Source of the DNA: Pseudomonadaceae bacterium
GTDB taxonomy: Bacteria > Pseudomonadota > Gammaproteobacteria > Pseudomonadales > Pseudomonadaceae
NCBI GenBank assembly: GCA_007692485.1
Contig: REBY01000070.1
Span: 1-57,690 of the forward strand
Reading direction: 5' to 3'
Length of the DNA stretch: 57,690 nucleotides
In this document: positions 34,648 through 43,695 of the stretch, one piece after another
How the letters are laid out: each line of letters begins with the position of its first letter
Position numbering within the stretch: position 1 is the stretch's first letter
Program-made: the position numbers and the translations under genes
The notes under the pieces: generated by a model
Seen by the model: the letters and a program-made list of their open reading frames with translations, nothing else
Database searches by the model: none
Told to the model about the DNA's origin: nothing

Positions 34648-35451
34648 TCAGCCCCGCAGTAATTGCAACCAGGCCGGATCGGGCCAGCCGCAGGCAATAA
34701 AATGCGGGTTCAGCCAGGATTCCCGGCTGGGATAATCAAAACGTTGACCATTGAGCTTGAGTACTTGCCCGCCAGCCCCTTCGAGCACTGCTTGCGCTGC
34801 GGCAGTATCCCATTGGCAGGTCGGGGCCAGGCGTGGGTAGAGGTCGGCTGCACCTTCTGCCAACAGGCAAAACTTGAGCGAGCTACCGATGGAGACCAGT
34901 TCAAGCGGGCGCTTTTGTGCCATGGTATCCAGTATAGCTTGTTGCTCGGGGCTGCTATGACGGCGACTGGCGACGACGCTGATTATCTCGCCAGGTTGAC
35001 GAGTATGCAGCGGCGTGGCTTTTTGCTTGCCGTGCTGGCGCCAGGCACCAAGGCCGTGGCCACCCCAGTAAAGGGTATCGCGTGCCGGAACGCCAACCAG
35101 GCCAAAACTGACCTGGGTATTATCGATCAGTGCAATATTGACGGTATATTCATCACTGCCATCAATAAACTCCTTGGTGCCATCCAGTGGGTCGATGAGC
35201 CAGAACCGTGACCAGTCAGCGCGCTCTGTCAGCGGAATATCCGCTGCTTCTTCCGAGATCACCGGGATATCCGGTGTCAGCTGGGACAAGCCGGCCATTA
35301 AAATATCGTGGGCTGACAGATCGGCAGCCGTCACGGGTGAGGCATCGGCTTTTTCCTGCACCGCTGGATTCTGCTGCCAATAGGTTAGGGTAGCGGTGCC
35401 GGCATCGCGGGTCAGTTGCGCCAGTTGCTCTATGCTGCACGGCAGGTTCAT
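34648..35451 (-). CDS. cysQ: 3'(2'),5'-bisphosphate nucleotidase CysQ
   Basis: A 267-aa inositol-monophosphatase-family enzyme. Metal-site motifs are ISEE (about residue 66), WLIDPLDGTKEFI (about 88-100) and CQWDTAAAQAVLEGAGG near the C-terminus. It removes the 3' phosphate from PAP produced during sulfate assimilation. Its start overlaps the nudE stop by 4 bp. The nudE-cysQ pair with divergent yrfG is a common Pseudomonas order. Confidence 0.94.
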   Translation of the reverse strand: MNLPCSIEQLAQLTRDAGTATLTYWQQNPAVQEKADASPVTAADLSAHDILMAGLSQLTPDIPVISEEAADIPLTERADWSRFWLIDPLDGTKEFIDGSDEYTVNIALIDNTQVSFGLVGVPARDTLYWGGHGLGAWRQHGKQKATPLHTRQPGEIISVVASRRHSSPEQQAILDTMAQKRPLELVSIGSSLKFCLLAEGAADLYPRLAPTCQWDTAAAQAVLEGAGGQVLKLNGQRFDYPSRESWLNPHFIACGWPDPAWLQLLRG

Positions 35452-36014
35452 CGGCTGAGTTCTCCGCGCTGCTCAAGCAGGTCGCGCACTAGATACAATG
35501 CGGCTAGCGCGCGGCCTTCGGTAAAGTTGCTTTGTTGCATCAGCTCGGTCAACGCATAGAGGTCAACCTGATCAACGCGGATGGGCTCGGGCTCATCGCC
35601 GGGCAAACGTTTCTCATACAGATTGCGCGCCAAAACCACGGAAATGCTCTGGCTCATATAGCCTGGAGACAGTGATAATTTTCCAATCAGTTCGAGCTGT
35701 TCGGCGCCCAGCCCGGCTTCTTCCATCAGTTCGCGATTGGCCGCATCCAGTACGTCTTCACCGGGTTCAACTAAACCTTTAGGCAATGACATCTGATAGT
35801 CACCCGTACCGCCGCAGTATTCCTCAATCAGAACCGCCGTACGCGGATCATGCAGTGCAACCACCATGACGGCGCCATAGCCTTGCCCCTTGTTGACCAA
35901 GCGTTCGTACGTGCGCTCAACCCCGTTGCTGAAACGCAACTGCAACTGTTCGACGGTAAACAGTCGGCTTTTGGCTACGATGCGCGCATCAAGGGTTTCT
36001 GGCTTTTGTGGCAT
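35448..36014 (-). CDS. nudE: ADP compounds hydrolase NudE
   Basis: A 188-aa Nudix hydrolase. The Nudix box runs from GLVEPGED to RELMEEAGL (about residues 80-102), and IGKLSLSPGYMSQ follows as in NudE. It hydrolyses ADP-ribose, NADH and diadenosine polyphosphates. The open frame is 123 codons longer upstream, but that part runs antisense to yrfG. GGAG lies 5 nt before the ATG at 36012-36014. It overlaps cysQ and is divergent from yrfG. Confidence 0.92.
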   Translation of the reverse strand: MPQKPETLDARIVAKSRLFTVEQLQLRFSNGVERTYERLVNKGQGYGAVMVVALHDPRTAVLIEEYCGGTGDYQMSLPKGLVEPGEDVLDAANRELMEEAGLGAEQLELIGKLSLSPGYMSQSISVVLARNLYEKRLPGDEPEPIRVDQVDLYALTELMQQSNFTEGRALAALYLVRDLLEQRGELSR

Positions 36015-36080
36015 GCTGGCTCCATGGTGAATGGCCGGGGGCTGACGTATGATAGACCTACATTCGCTGCAAACCCAACC

Positions 36081-36746
36081 ATGATGCTGAACTGGAAAAC
36101 AATAGATACCGTCTTGCTGGATATGGATGGCACTCTGCTTGACCTGCATTTTGATAACCATTTCTGGGTCGAGTTCCTGCCTCGGCGCTATGCTGAGCAC
36201 CACGGCCAGCCGGTCGAGTGGGGCAAAGCAGAAATTTACCCGCTGATGCAAGCCAAGCAGGGCCAGCTTGACTGGTATTGCCTGGACTTCTGGGAGCGGG
36301 AGCTGAAACTGCCGATCGTCGAGCTGAAGCGCGAAGTGGCGCACCTTATCAGCCTGCGCCCGGATGCCGATACCTTTCTGCAAGCGCTACAACATGCCGG
36401 CAAGCAGGTGATCATGATCACCAATGCGCACCGAAATGCTTTGTCACTGAAAATGGAGCGGGTAGAGCTGCGTACCTACTTCCAGCGCCTGATCAGCTCG
36501 CATGATTTTGGCTTTCCCAAAGAGGCGCAGGCTTTCTGGCAGGCGCTTCAGGCAGAAGTGCCTTTTGACCCCGCAACCACCTTGTTTATTGACGACAGTC
36601 TGCCGATTTTGCGTGCGGCCCGGGATTTTGGCGTAGCCCATCTGCTTGCCGTGCGCCAGCCTGACAGCCGAAGCGCAGTGCGCGATACCGAAGAGTTTGC
36701 GGCGGTAGAGGATTACGCCAGCCTCGCAGCAGAGCTGCGAGACTAA
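36081..36746 (+). CDS. yrfG: HAD-family GMP/IMP nucleotidase YrfG
   Basis: A 221-aa HAD hydrolase. Motif I is [15 protein letters not shown], motif II MITNAH, and motif [13 protein letters not shown] with LFIDDS. YrfG acts on GMP and IMP in E. coli. Two ATGs in tandem (36081 and 36084) are possible starts, and the ribosome site is poor at both. The stop overlaps the stop of the convergent rimK gene. Divergent from nudE. Confidence 0.88.
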   Translation: MMLNWKTIDTVLLDMDGTLLDLHFDNHFWVEFLPRRYAEHHGQPVEWGKAEIYPLMQAKQGQLDWYCLDFWERELKLPIVELKREVAHLISLRPDADTFLQALQHAGKQVIMITNAHRNALSLKMERVELRTYFQRLISSHDFGFPKEAQAFWQALQAEVPFDPATTLFIDDSLPILRAARDFGVAHLLAVRQPDSRSAVRDTEEFAAVEDYASLAAELRD

Positions 36747-37648
36747 CCGCGCCCCCGGGTGCGCGTTTGATGTGGCCGGGCATTTTTCTCGATGTGCTGG
36801 ATCAGCAGCGTGGCGACATCCTTGCCGGTGGTGGTTTCAATGCCTTCGAGGCCGGGTGAGGAGTTGACCTCCATGACGACGGGGCCGTGATTGGAACGCA
36901 GGATGTCGACGCCGGCGACATTCAGGCCCATGACCTTGGCGGCGCGCACCGCGGTCATGCGCTCTTCCGGAGAGATCTTGATCAGGCTCGCACTGCCGCC
37001 TCGATGCAGGTTGGAACGGAATTCACCTGGCTTGGCCTGGCGCTTCATGGCGGCAATGACTTTATCGCCAACCACCAGACAGCGGATATCGGCGCCACCC
37101 GCTTCCTTGATATATTCCTGCACCATGATATTGGCTTTCAAACCCATAAAGGCCTCAAGTACAGATTCGGCAGCCTTTTCGGTTTCGCACATCACCACGC
37201 CAATGCCCTGAGTACCTTCCAGTAGCTTGATGACCAGCGGTGCACCGCCGACCATGCTGATCAGATCCGGAATATCATCCGGGGAGTGGGCAAAACCGGT
37301 TACTGGCAGACCAACGCCTTTGCGCGATAGGAGTTGCAGCGAGCGCAGTTTGTCCCGCGAGCGGGTAATGGCCACAGACTCGTTCAGCGGGTATACGCCC
37401 ATCATCTCGAACTGGCGTAATACCGCAGCGCCGTAAAAGGTCACCGAAGCGCCAATGCGCGGGATCACGGCATCATAGCCGGTCAGTTCTTCGCCCTTGT
37501 AATGAATCGAGGGTTTGTGACTGGCAATATTCATATAGGCCCGCAGGGTGTCGATGACATGGATTTCATGCCCGCGTGCTTCAGCGGCTTCGACCATGCG
37601 GCGGGTTGAATACAGCCGCGGGTTGCGCGACAGGATCGCGATTTTCAT
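36743..37648 (-). CDS. rimK: Ribosomal protein S6 glutamate ligase RimK
   Basis: A 301-aa ATP-grasp ligase. It opens [17 protein letters not shown] as RimK does. ATP-grasp parts are [38 protein letters not shown] and the metal site [15 protein letters not shown]. It adds glutamates to the C-terminus of ribosomal protein S6 and so remodels translation; in Pseudomonas it is tied to cyclic-di-GMP. Its start overlaps the stop of the rimB-like gene (ATGA type), so the two are co-translated. Confidence 0.95.
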   Translation of the reverse strand: MKIAILSRNPRLYSTRRMVEAAEARGHEIHVIDTLRAYMNIASHKPSIHYKGEELTGYDAVIPRIGASVTFYGAAVLRQFEMMGVYPLNESVAITRSRDKLRSLQLLSRKGVGLPVTGFAHSPDDIPDLISMVGGAPLVIKLLEGTQGIGVVMCETEKAAESVLEAFMGLKANIMVQEYIKEAGGADIRCLVVGDKVIAAMKRQAKPGEFRSNLHRGGSASLIKISPEERMTAVRAAKVMGLNVAGVDILRSNHGPVVMEVNSSPGLEGIETTTGKDVATLLIQHIEKNARPHQTRTRGRG

Positions 37649-38127
37649 GGGTTGTCCTCGCTGCGCACGGGGTGGGCAGCCAAATTCGGTTTATCTTGCA
37701 CAAAGCGCAGGCCGGGATTGATGACCAGGTCGCCATCAACCATAGCAGTACAGCCAATTAATACGCGGTAGCGCATCGCCTTGCGGCAGGTCAGGGTGAA
37801 CTCCACCGGCCAGCTGCGGTCACCCAGTATCATGGTAGTGCGTATGGTCATGCGTTCCTGGGTAACGCCGTTGGAACTGGTCACCGGGCGGATTTCCACC
37901 AGCTCGGCCTCGCAGCGCTGCAAATGCTGCTGTTTACGGCTGCCAATATGCGCATTGAAGCTGACCCAGGTGCGATCATTGCGCTGGAAAGGCGTAATGT
38001 CGCTAGCATGCATGGCAGAGGTTTTTGCACCGCTATCGACTTTGGCCAGGATCAGTTCCAGGCCCAGATCAGGCAAGGCAATCCACTCGCGCAGGCCGAT
38101 CACGTTAAGATGGTCAAAGGTTTTCAT
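37645..38127 (-). CDS. rimB: RimB-like retropepsin-type protease (annotated elsewhere as ATP-dependent zinc protease)
   Basis: A 160-aa protein of the family often labelled ATP-dependent zinc protease. What the sequence shows is a single aspartic-protease-like motif, [13 protein letters not shown] (Asp about residue 31), and no HExxH zinc motif. That fits a retropepsin-type dimer. In P. fluorescens RimB works with RimK and reverses or limits S6 glutamylation. The ATG at 38125-38127 is chosen over the GTG one codon earlier because GAGG lies 6 nt before it. It is directly upstream of rimK; no rimA-type EAL gene is present. Confidence 0.85.
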   Translation of the reverse strand: MKTFDHLNVIGLREWIALPDLGLELILAKVDSGAKTSAMHASDITPFQRNDRTWVSFNAHIGSRKQQHLQRCEAELVEIRPVTSSNGVTQERMTIRTTMILGDRSWPVEFTLTCRKAMRYRVLIGCTAMVDGDLVINPGLRFVQDKPNLAAHPVRSEDNP

Positions 38128-38209
38128 CACAGACCTCGTAAGTGCCCAGCGGCTTGGCGCGCATCATGGGGCATGATGGGGTTTACGACAAGATAGCAGA
38201 GCGCAACTA

Positions 38210-38620
38210 ATGGCAGAAAAAGATGACAATAAGGTGCGGCTGGACAAATGGCTCTGGGCGGCACGATTTTTCAAAACCCGAAATCTGGCCAAGGCCGCTA
38301 TTGAGGGCGGCAAGGTGCAGTCGCAGGGTGAGCGCTGTAAGCCCTCGAAGGAGCCGCGTGTCGGTGACCTGCTGACCATTCGCCAGGGCTTTGACAGCCG
38401 TGAAGTAGAGGTGTTGGCATTAAGTGGTCAGCGCCGCGGGGCGCCAGAGGCGCAGCTGCTCTATCGCGAAACTGAGGCCAGCATTGAGCGGCGTGAAGCG
38501 GCGGCTGCGCAGCGCAAGGCCATGGGGGCGGGCGCGGTGATCAGCGAGCAGCGACCGACGAAAAAGCAGCGTCGACAGATTCATCAGTTTCGCGATCAGC
38601 GCGATCTGGGCGGCGACTGA
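38210..38620 (+). CDS. hslR: Ribosome-associated heat shock protein Hsp15 (HslR)
   Basis: A 136-aa S4-domain RNA-binding protein. VRLDKWLWAARFFKTRNLA opens the S4 domain and the C-terminus is strongly basic. Hsp15 binds free 50S subunits that carry a stalled nascent chain with tRNA. It sits 75 nt upstream of hslO, the heat-shock pairing seen in E. coli. Confidence 0.92.
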   Translation: MAEKDDNKVRLDKWLWAARFFKTRNLAKAAIEGGKVQSQGERCKPSKEPRVGDLLTIRQGFDSREVEVLALSGQRRGAPEAQLLYRETEASIERREAAAAQRKAMGAGAVISEQRPTKKQRRQIHQFRDQRDLGGD

Positions 38621-38660
38621 CGTTTGGTCGGTAAAGCACTGATCTGTCTGGCGCTTAGGG

Positions 38661-38666
38661 TATAAT
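38661..38666 (+). promoter_or_regulatory. Candidate -10 element for hslO
   Basis: A perfect TATAAT lies 29 nt before the hslO ATG and after the hslR stop, so hslO may also have its own promoter. The -35 region (CTGATC at 16 nt) is weak, and no heat-shock sigma-32 consensus is visible. Confidence 0.4.
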
Positions 38667-38695
38667 TGGTTTTTCTTTTTGCAGGTTTGATAACT

Positions 38696-39583
38696 ATGTC
38701 CGCAGTTCTGGATACCACGCAGCGCTTTCTTTTTGATGATCAGGATGTGCGCGGTGAAATCGCCACCCTGGAGCATAGCTACCAAGAGATACTCTCGCGC
38801 CACCCTTACCCGGAGCCGGTCAAGGCGTTGCTCGGGGAAATGCTCGCGGCAACGGTGTTGCTGTCCACTACCCTGAAGTTTGAGGGTCTGCTGGTGTTGC
38901 AGGCGCGTTCTTCCGGGCCGGTGTCAACGCTGATGGTGGAGTGTTCAAGTAATCAGGAGGTGCGTGGCATAGCCCGTTACGAGGACGGCCTGCAGGCATC
39001 GCAGGCGCTGCATGAATTGATGCCCAATGGCGTGTTGACGATTACCATCGATCCGGAAAATGGCCAGCGTTATCAGGGTATTGTTTCCTTGGAGGGCAGC
39101 TCCCTGGCTGACGCGCTGAATGGCTACTTCGCCAGTTCAGAGCAGCTGCCGACGCGTTTCCGTTTGCAGGCCGATGGCCGCAAGGCACGTGGTTTTTTGT
39201 TGCAGGCTTTGCCAGCCAACCGGGTGACTGACCCTGAGGCGCGCGCCAACGCCTGGGAGCATTTTACTGTGTTAGCCGCCAGCCTGACTCCGGAAGAGCA
39301 ATTGGCACTGGATAATGAAACTATTTTGCACCGGCTGTTTCACCAGGAAGCGGTGCGCTTGTTCAGCCCTCGTCCAGTCCGTTTTCATTGCAGCTGCTCG
39401 GCCGAGCGTTCAGGCAATGCGCTGATCAGTCTTGGGCGTGAAGATGCCATGGCGCTGCTGGCTGAGCGAGACGGTGAAATTGAGGTTGATTGTCAGTTTT
39501 GTAATCAGCGCTACACCTTCGATGCGGATGCGCTGGACGCCCTGTTTGATCAAGCTGCAGACCAGGCGCAGCGTCTGCATTAA
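38696..39583 (+). CDS. hslO: Redox-regulated chaperone Hsp33 (HslO)
   Basis: A 295-aa chaperonin. The C-terminal redox switch is complete: a C-x-C pair in HCSCSAER and a C-x-x-C pair in DCQFCNQRY, about 32 residues apart. The N-terminal part (LEHSYQEILSRHPYPEPVKALLGEMLAA) is typical. Oxidation releases zinc and activates the holdase. The ATG at 38696 gives the family N-terminus; the frame opens 10 codons earlier. It lies downstream of hslR. Confidence 0.95.
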   Translation: MSAVLDTTQRFLFDDQDVRGEIATLEHSYQEILSRHPYPEPVKALLGEMLAATVLLSTTLKFEGLLVLQARSSGPVSTLMVECSSNQEVRGIARYEDGLQASQALHELMPNGVLTITIDPENGQRYQGIVSLEGSSLADALNGYFASSEQLPTRFRLQADGRKARGFLLQALPANRVTDPEARANAWEHFTVLAASLTPEEQLALDNETILHRLFHQEAVRLFSPRPVRFHCSCSAERSGNALISLGREDAMALLAERDGEIEVDCQFCNQRYTFDADALDALFDQAADQAQRLH

Positions 39584-39645
39584 AAGCCGCTTCAATAGAT
39601 AGAATGAGACTATTGCCGCTATTGATCAGATAGTTCAGTCAGGGT

Positions 39646-39755
39646 TTAGCTTAGTCCGGTTTTTTTTGGCATAATAGCTGCCCTGCGCGCTGGCCCAGCG
39701 CTGACCATAAGTTGTATAAACCCAGTTACCCCCCCGTGCCGAGACCGGTTTGCGG
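39646..39755 (+). promoter_or_regulatory. Candidate promoter and leader of pckA
   Basis: The gap from hslO (39584) to pckA (39799) is 215 nt. It contains a poly-T tract followed by CATAAT at 39670-39675, with a weak TTAGCT 18 nt upstream. Beyond it lies a transcribed leader of about 110-120 nt. The leader includes a small hairpin ACCG/CGGT around 39742-39755. I see no known riboswitch signature. Confidence 0.35.
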
Positions 39756-39798
39756 TCTTATGGAAGAGTTCGGTCCAAGCCGAAGAGGACGACGTTTG

Positions 39799-41343
39799 AT
39801 GACGCAAGCAACCAATACCGTATATTCCGATCTGAGCATTGCTCATTTGATCGAACTGGCAATTCAGCGCAATGAGGGTCAGTTGGCTGATACCGGTGCC
39901 CTGGTGGTCAAGACGGGCGAGCGTACTGGTCGCTCACCGATGGACCGCTTCATTGTTGAAGAGCCATCTACCCAGGAAGCCATTGCTTGGGGGGCAATCA
40001 ACCGTCCTTTCCCGGCAGACAAGTTCGATGCTTTGTGGGCGCGCGTGGCCGATTACCTCAAGTCGAGTGACAGCTTTGTTTCCCACGTACATGTCGGTGC
40101 TGACCCTGAGCATTACCTGCCGGTAGTTATGCAGACTGAAACTGCCTGGCACAATATTTTTGGCCGCACCCTGTTCATCAATCCGGCACAGTTCAACCCG
40201 TCGAGCAAAGGCGAGTGGCAGATCATCAATGCCCCGCATTTCACCTGTGAGCCGGAGCGTGACGGCACCAACAGTGATGGTTGTGTGATCATCAACTTTG
40301 CTCAGCGTAAAGTCTTGCTGGCAGGTATGCAGTATGCCGGTGAAATGAAAAAAGCCATGTTCTCGGTACAGAACTTTCTGTTGCCGGCCAAAGATGTGCT
40401 GCCGATGCACTGTGCCGCCAATGTCGGTGATGACGGTGATACCACCTTGTTCTTCGGCTTGTCGGGTACCGGCAAGACGACCCTGTCTGCCGACCCGGCA
40501 CGCAACCTGATTGGTGATGACGAGCACGGCTGGGCGACCGGTAGTGTCTTCAACATTGAAGGGGGCTGCTACGCCAAGTGCATTGACCTGTCGGAAAAGA
40601 ATGAGCCGGTCATCTGGAAGGCGATCAAGTTCGGCTCCATCATCGAGAATGTAGTTATCAACCCGGAGACCCGGGCCGCGGATTACACCGATGTCAGCCT
40701 GACCCAGAATACCCGGGTTGCTTACCCGCTTGAGCACGTGGAAAAGCGTGTGGAAGCCAACCGTGCCGGTGAGCCGAATGCGATTATCTTCCTCACCTGT
40801 GATCTGACAGGCGTTTTGCCGCCAGTATCGATATTGAACAATGAGCAGGCCGCTTATCATTTCCTGTCCGGTTACACGGCGTTGGTCGGTTCAACCGAGA
40901 TGGGTTCTGGTGGCGGTATCAAGTCGACCTTCTCTACTTGCTTTGGCGCGCCCTTCTTCCCGCGTCCGGCCGGCGAGTACGCTGAGTTGCTGATCAAGCG
41001 CATCAATGCCTTCAACAGCAAGGTCTATCTGGTTAATACTGGCTGGACTGGTGGCCCTTACGGGGTTGGCAAGCGCTTCAGCATTCCGACAACGCGTGCC
41101 ATTATTGCTGCGATCCAGTCTGGCGTGTTGGCTGGCACCACGACTGAGCATGTTCCGGTGATCAACCTGGACGTGCCGGCGGCGGTCCCCGGTGTCGAAA
41201 CCCGCTTACTGAATCCGCGCAATACCTGGGCTGATGGCGCTGCTTATGATGCTGCGGCGCAGGAGCTGGCTGGCAAGTTCATTGAAAACTTCAAGAAGTT
41301 CGAGGTGGACGCGGCCATCATTGCCGCAGGCCCGCAGCTCTGA
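39799..41343 (+). CDS. pckA: Phosphoenolpyruvate carboxykinase (ATP) PckA
   Basis: A 514-aa ATP-type PEPCK of normal length. The substrate region has [14 protein letters not shown], the P-loop is [14 protein letters not shown], and metal/kinase motifs include LIGDDEHGW. It converts oxaloacetate to PEP in gluconeogenesis. The ATG at 39799 gives the family N-terminus, with GAGG about 11 nt upstream; the open frame extends 29 codons into the leader. A strong terminator follows. Confidence 0.96.
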   Translation: MTQATNTVYSDLSIAHLIELAIQRNEGQLADTGALVVKTGERTGRSPMDRFIVEEPSTQEAIAWGAINRPFPADKFDALWARVADYLKSSDSFVSHVHVGADPEHYLPVVMQTETAWHNIFGRTLFINPAQFNPSSKGEWQIINAPHFTCEPERDGTNSDGCVIINFAQRKVLLAGMQYAGEMKKAMFSVQNFLLPAKDVLPMHCAANVGDDGDTTLFFGLSGTGKTTLSADPARNLIGDDEHGWATGSVFNIEGGCYAKCIDLSEKNEPVIWKAIKFGSIIENVVINPETRAADYTDVSLTQNTRVAYPLEHVEKRVEANRAGEPNAIIFLTCDLTGVLPPVSILNNEQAAYHFLSGYTALVGSTEMGSGGGIKSTFSTCFGAPFFPRPAGEYAELLIKRINAFNSKVYLVNTGWTGGPYGVGKRFSIPTTRAIIAAIQSGVLAGTTTEHVPVINLDVPAAVPGVETRLLNPRNTWADGAAYDAAAQELAGKFIENFKKFEVDAAIIAAGPQL

Positions 41344-41362
41344 GCAAGGGTGCTGGCTGATT

Positions 41363-41392
41363 GACAAAACCCGCCCTATGGCGGGTTTTGTC
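41363..41392 (+). terminator. Intrinsic terminator of pckA
   Basis: A perfect 13-bp stem GACAAAACCCGCC / GGCGGGTTTTGTC with a 4-nt loop (CTAT) lies 19 nt after the pckA stop. The T-run is in the 3' arm. The A-run on the 5' arm makes it potentially bidirectional. Confidence 0.92.
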
Positions 41393-41474
41393 GTTTCCGA
41401 CACCCCTGTCGGGGTAAAACTGCAAGCGATTTCCCAGCTTCGCCAAGTCATTGCCAAGAAAGGTAATTTCTAGC

Positions 41475-41502
41475 TTGACAGCTTCGCCCGGACCGGTAAA
41501 AT
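41475..41502 (+). promoter_or_regulatory. Sigma-70 promoter of the tRNA operon
   Basis: A perfect TTGACA (41475-41480) and TAAAAT (41497-41502) are separated by 16 nt. A GC-rich stretch (GGCGCGCC) follows the -10, as in stringent-controlled stable-RNA promoters. The first tRNA begins about 55 nt downstream. Confidence 0.85.
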
Positions 41503-41565
41503 GGCGCGCCTCAGCAGGGGATATGTAGCCATACAGAATGCCTCGCTGAGTGTTTCAAAGGTAAT

Positions 41566-41641
41566 TCCGCGATAGCTCAGTTGGTAGAGCAAATGACTGT
41601 TAATCATTGGGTCCCAGGTTCGAGTCCTGGTCGCGGAGCCA
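41566..41641 (+). tRNA. tRNA-Asn (anticodon GTT)
   Basis: A 76-nt cloverleaf. The acceptor stem TCCGCGA pairs with TCGCGGA. The anticodon stem AATGA/TCATT holds the loop CTGTTAA with GTT at 41599-41601. The T-arm has GGTTCGAGTCC, and the CCA end is encoded. Confidence 0.97.
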
Positions 41642-41654
41642 TTTGGTACAAGAT

Positions 41655-41731
41655 CGGGGTATAGCGCAGTCTGGTAGCGCGCCTGCTTTGGGAGCAGGAT
41701 GTCGGGAGTTCGAATCTCTCTACCCCGACCA
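41655..41731 (+). tRNA. tRNA-Pro (anticodon TGG)
   Basis: A 77-nt cloverleaf. The acceptor stem CGGGGTA pairs with TACCCCG. The anticodon stem CCTGC/GCAGG holds the loop TTTGGGA with TGG at 41689-41691. The CCA is encoded. Second tRNA of the operon, 13 nt after tRNA-Asn. Confidence 0.97.
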
Positions 41732-41747
41732 TCTTGAATGAGCATAC

Positions 41748-41823
41748 GGGTCGTTAGCTCAGTTGGTAGAGCAGTTGGCTTTTAACCAATTGGTCGTAGG
41801 TTCGAATCCTACACGACCCACCA
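41748..41823 (+). tRNA. tRNA-Lys (anticodon TTT)
   Basis: A 76-nt cloverleaf. The acceptor stem GGGTCGT pairs with ACGACCC. The anticodon stem GTTGG/CCAAT holds the loop CTTTTAA with TTT at 41781-41783. The CCA is encoded. Third tRNA of the operon. Confidence 0.97.
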
Positions 41824-41948
41824 TTCTCTTGCCGTGCTCAGGCAACTCAGCTGCACAAGCCACAAAACTCTAGCTTTAAGTCACAACTCCCTGGTATCAG
41901 CAAAAATCCGTTTACTGCTTGGCTGAATGCAATAAGCGGCAGCATTGT

Positions 41949-41976
41949 CCGCTTGCCGCTTGCCGCTTGCCGCTTG
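41949..41976. repeat. Heptamer tandem repeat CCGCTTG x4
   Basis: Four perfect 7-nt units lie just past the ndh stop codon, in the 163-nt gap between tRNA-Lys and ndh. Length variation by slippage is likely. The rest of the gap shows no gene or clear hairpin. Confidence 0.85.
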
Positions 41977-41986
41977 CCTGCGCCCG

Positions 41987-43309
41987 CTAGTGCAGCTTGA
42001 GGCGAGGTTCAGTGCTGCGTCCGATACGGTCGCTGAGCATCAGTAGTATGGTGCGTGGCAGGCCGTAGAGCGCCATCTGGTGCAAGCGGTAGAGGGACAC
42101 ATAGAACATGCGCGCCAACTTGCCTTCAAGCATTACGCTGCCAGTCAGGTTGCCCATCAGATTGCCTACGGCGCTGAAACTGGATAGCGAAATCAGCGAG
42201 CCATAATCCCGGTACTCGAATTCCAGCAGAGGCTTGTCGCTGAGCAGGCGTTTGAAGTTCTTGAATAATAGGTTGGCTTGCTGATGCGCGGCCTGTGCCC
42301 GCGGTGGCACCATGTTGCCGCTGTCGTCCATTGGGCAGGCAGCACAATCACCGAAGGCAAAAATGGCTGGGTCATCAATGCTTTGCAGCGTGCGCTGGAC
42401 ATGGATCTGCTGAATCCGGTTGATGCTCAAGCCCAGGCTGCCAAGAAAAGCTGGACCGCGGATACCGGCAGCCCAGACTTTAAGTGAAGCAGGAATGCGC
42501 TCACCATTTCTCAGTATCAGGGTGTCTGCGGTAATTTCTGCCACGGGAGAGCCGGTAATTACCCGCACACCGAGGTCATTGAGTACCTTGGTCACCGGGC
42601 CGCTGATACGCTCAGGCAGTGCCGGCAAAACCCGCTCGCTGGCTTCGATGAGATGAATGTTGAGATCTTCCGGCGTCATGCCAGCCATGCCGTAAGTGCG
42701 CAGCAGGCGCGCGGCATGGTGCAGCTCAGCCGCTAGTTCAACGCCTGTAGCGCCAGCACCAATAATGGCCAGATTGATTTTCTCGGGCGTCATGTCGGCG
42801 CCACGCGCATGCGCTTTCATGTACTGATTGAGCAGGCGACGGTGAAAGCGTTCTGCCTGGGCGCGGGTGTCGAGAAACAGGCAGTGCTCGCTGGCACCGG
42901 GGGTATTGAAGTCGTTGGTGGTGCTACCCACTGCGATCACCAGATAGTCATAGCTGATGCTGCGGGCGGGGATCAGTTCAACGCCTTGTTCGTCGGCAAT
43001 CGGTTCCAGCTGGATGCTCTTTTGGGTCCGATCCAGTCCGCACATGCGCCCCAGCTGGAAGTAGAAGTGATTCCACTTGGCTTGGGCAACATAGTTGAGT
43101 TCGTCTTCGGTAGAGTTCAGTGAGCCGGCGGCTACTTCGTGCAGCAGCGGCTTCCAGATATGCGTCATGTTGGCGTCGATCAGCGTGATACGCGCCTTTT
43201 GCTTGCGCCCGACGCTGCGCCCGAGGCGGGTAACCAGCTCAAGACCGCCAGCGCCGCCGCCGACCACAACAATGTGCGGTGCTGCGGATGAAACCTGTGC
43301 ATGCGACAT
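41987..43309 (-). CDS. ndh: Type II NADH dehydrogenase Ndh
   Basis: A 440-aa FAD-dependent oxidoreductase. The FAD motif is IVVVGGGAGGLELVTRLG at the N-terminus, the NADH motif is LAIIGAGATGVELAAELHH near residue 180, and IFAFGDCAACP binds the flavin ribityl part. The C-terminal region with YVSLYRLHQMALYG resembles the membrane-attachment part of NDH-2. It oxidises NADH and reduces ubiquinone without proton pumping. It is transcribed towards the tRNA operon. Confidence 0.9.
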   Translation of the reverse strand: MSHAQVSSAAPHIVVVGGGAGGLELVTRLGRSVGRKQKARITLIDANMTHIWKPLLHEVAAGSLNSTEDELNYVAQAKWNHFYFQLGRMCGLDRTQKSIQLEPIADEQGVELIPARSISYDYLVIAVGSTTNDFNTPGASEHCLFLDTRAQAERFHRRLLNQYMKAHARGADMTPEKINLAIIGAGATGVELAAELHHAARLLRTYGMAGMTPEDLNIHLIEASERVLPALPERISGPVTKVLNDLGVRVITGSPVAEITADTLILRNGERIPASLKVWAAGIRGPAFLGSLGLSINRIQQIHVQRTLQSIDDPAIFAFGDCAACPMDDSGNMVPPRAQAAHQQANLLFKNFKRLLSDKPLLEFEYRDYGSLISLSSFSAVGNLMGNLTGSVMLEGKLARMFYVSLYRLHQMALYGLPRTILLMLSDRIGRSTEPRLKLH

Positions 43310-43362
43310 GATGTTGACTCACTAGACGATAGAAGTGAACGTCAGTCGATGCACTGCCACTC

Positions 43363-43539
43363 TCAGCTCAGAACGTACCAGGACAGTAGTCGGGATACCA
43401 AACCCATGAAAATAACCATCAGGGTGATACCGCCGAGTAACAGCCAGGCGTTAAAGGGCTTGCGCTCAACCTGATGCAGAGGCGTTTTCAGGTACTCGTC
43501 AACGCGTTTCTGGTCTTCGGGATAGAGTTTACTGGGCAT
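43363..43539 (-). CDS. DUF3094 small membrane protein
   Basis: A 58-aa protein: a charged N-terminus (PSKLYPEDQKRVDEYLKTP) and one C-terminal membrane segment (AWLLLGGITLMVIFMGLVSR). This matches DUF3094, a short Pseudomonas-type protein with no known role. The ATG at 43537-43539 has AAGG about 8 nt upstream. The frame is open 33 codons further, but that part lacks family resemblance. It lies just upstream of ndh and may be co-transcribed with it. Confidence 0.8.
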   Translation of the reverse strand: MPSKLYPEDQKRVDEYLKTPLHQVERKPFNAWLLLGGITLMVIFMGLVSRLLSWYVLS

Positions 43540-43695
43540 GACATGACCTTTCTTGTTTCGGGCGCGATGCGGTGCCGCGCAGCTAGGCTTGACTGACTTT
43601 GTCATCATTCTACTCTCTGTTGGCCATTTTTCCACCACTACCCGGGTAGCATGGCTGATAAACTGCTAGCACCATTTCTGTTGTGCGGAGTCGTC

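Noticed and set aside
39934-40860. 308-aa minus-strand open frame across pckA
   Set aside because: Antisense shadow of pckA; no ribosome site or domain.
41566-41823. tRNA cluster as an integration hotspot with an att site
   Set aside because: No integrase gene and no repeated tRNA 3' end within the window; downstream sequence is the ndh gene.
41949-41976. CRISPR-like array
   Set aside because: The unit is only 7 nt with no spacers; it is a simple tandem repeat.
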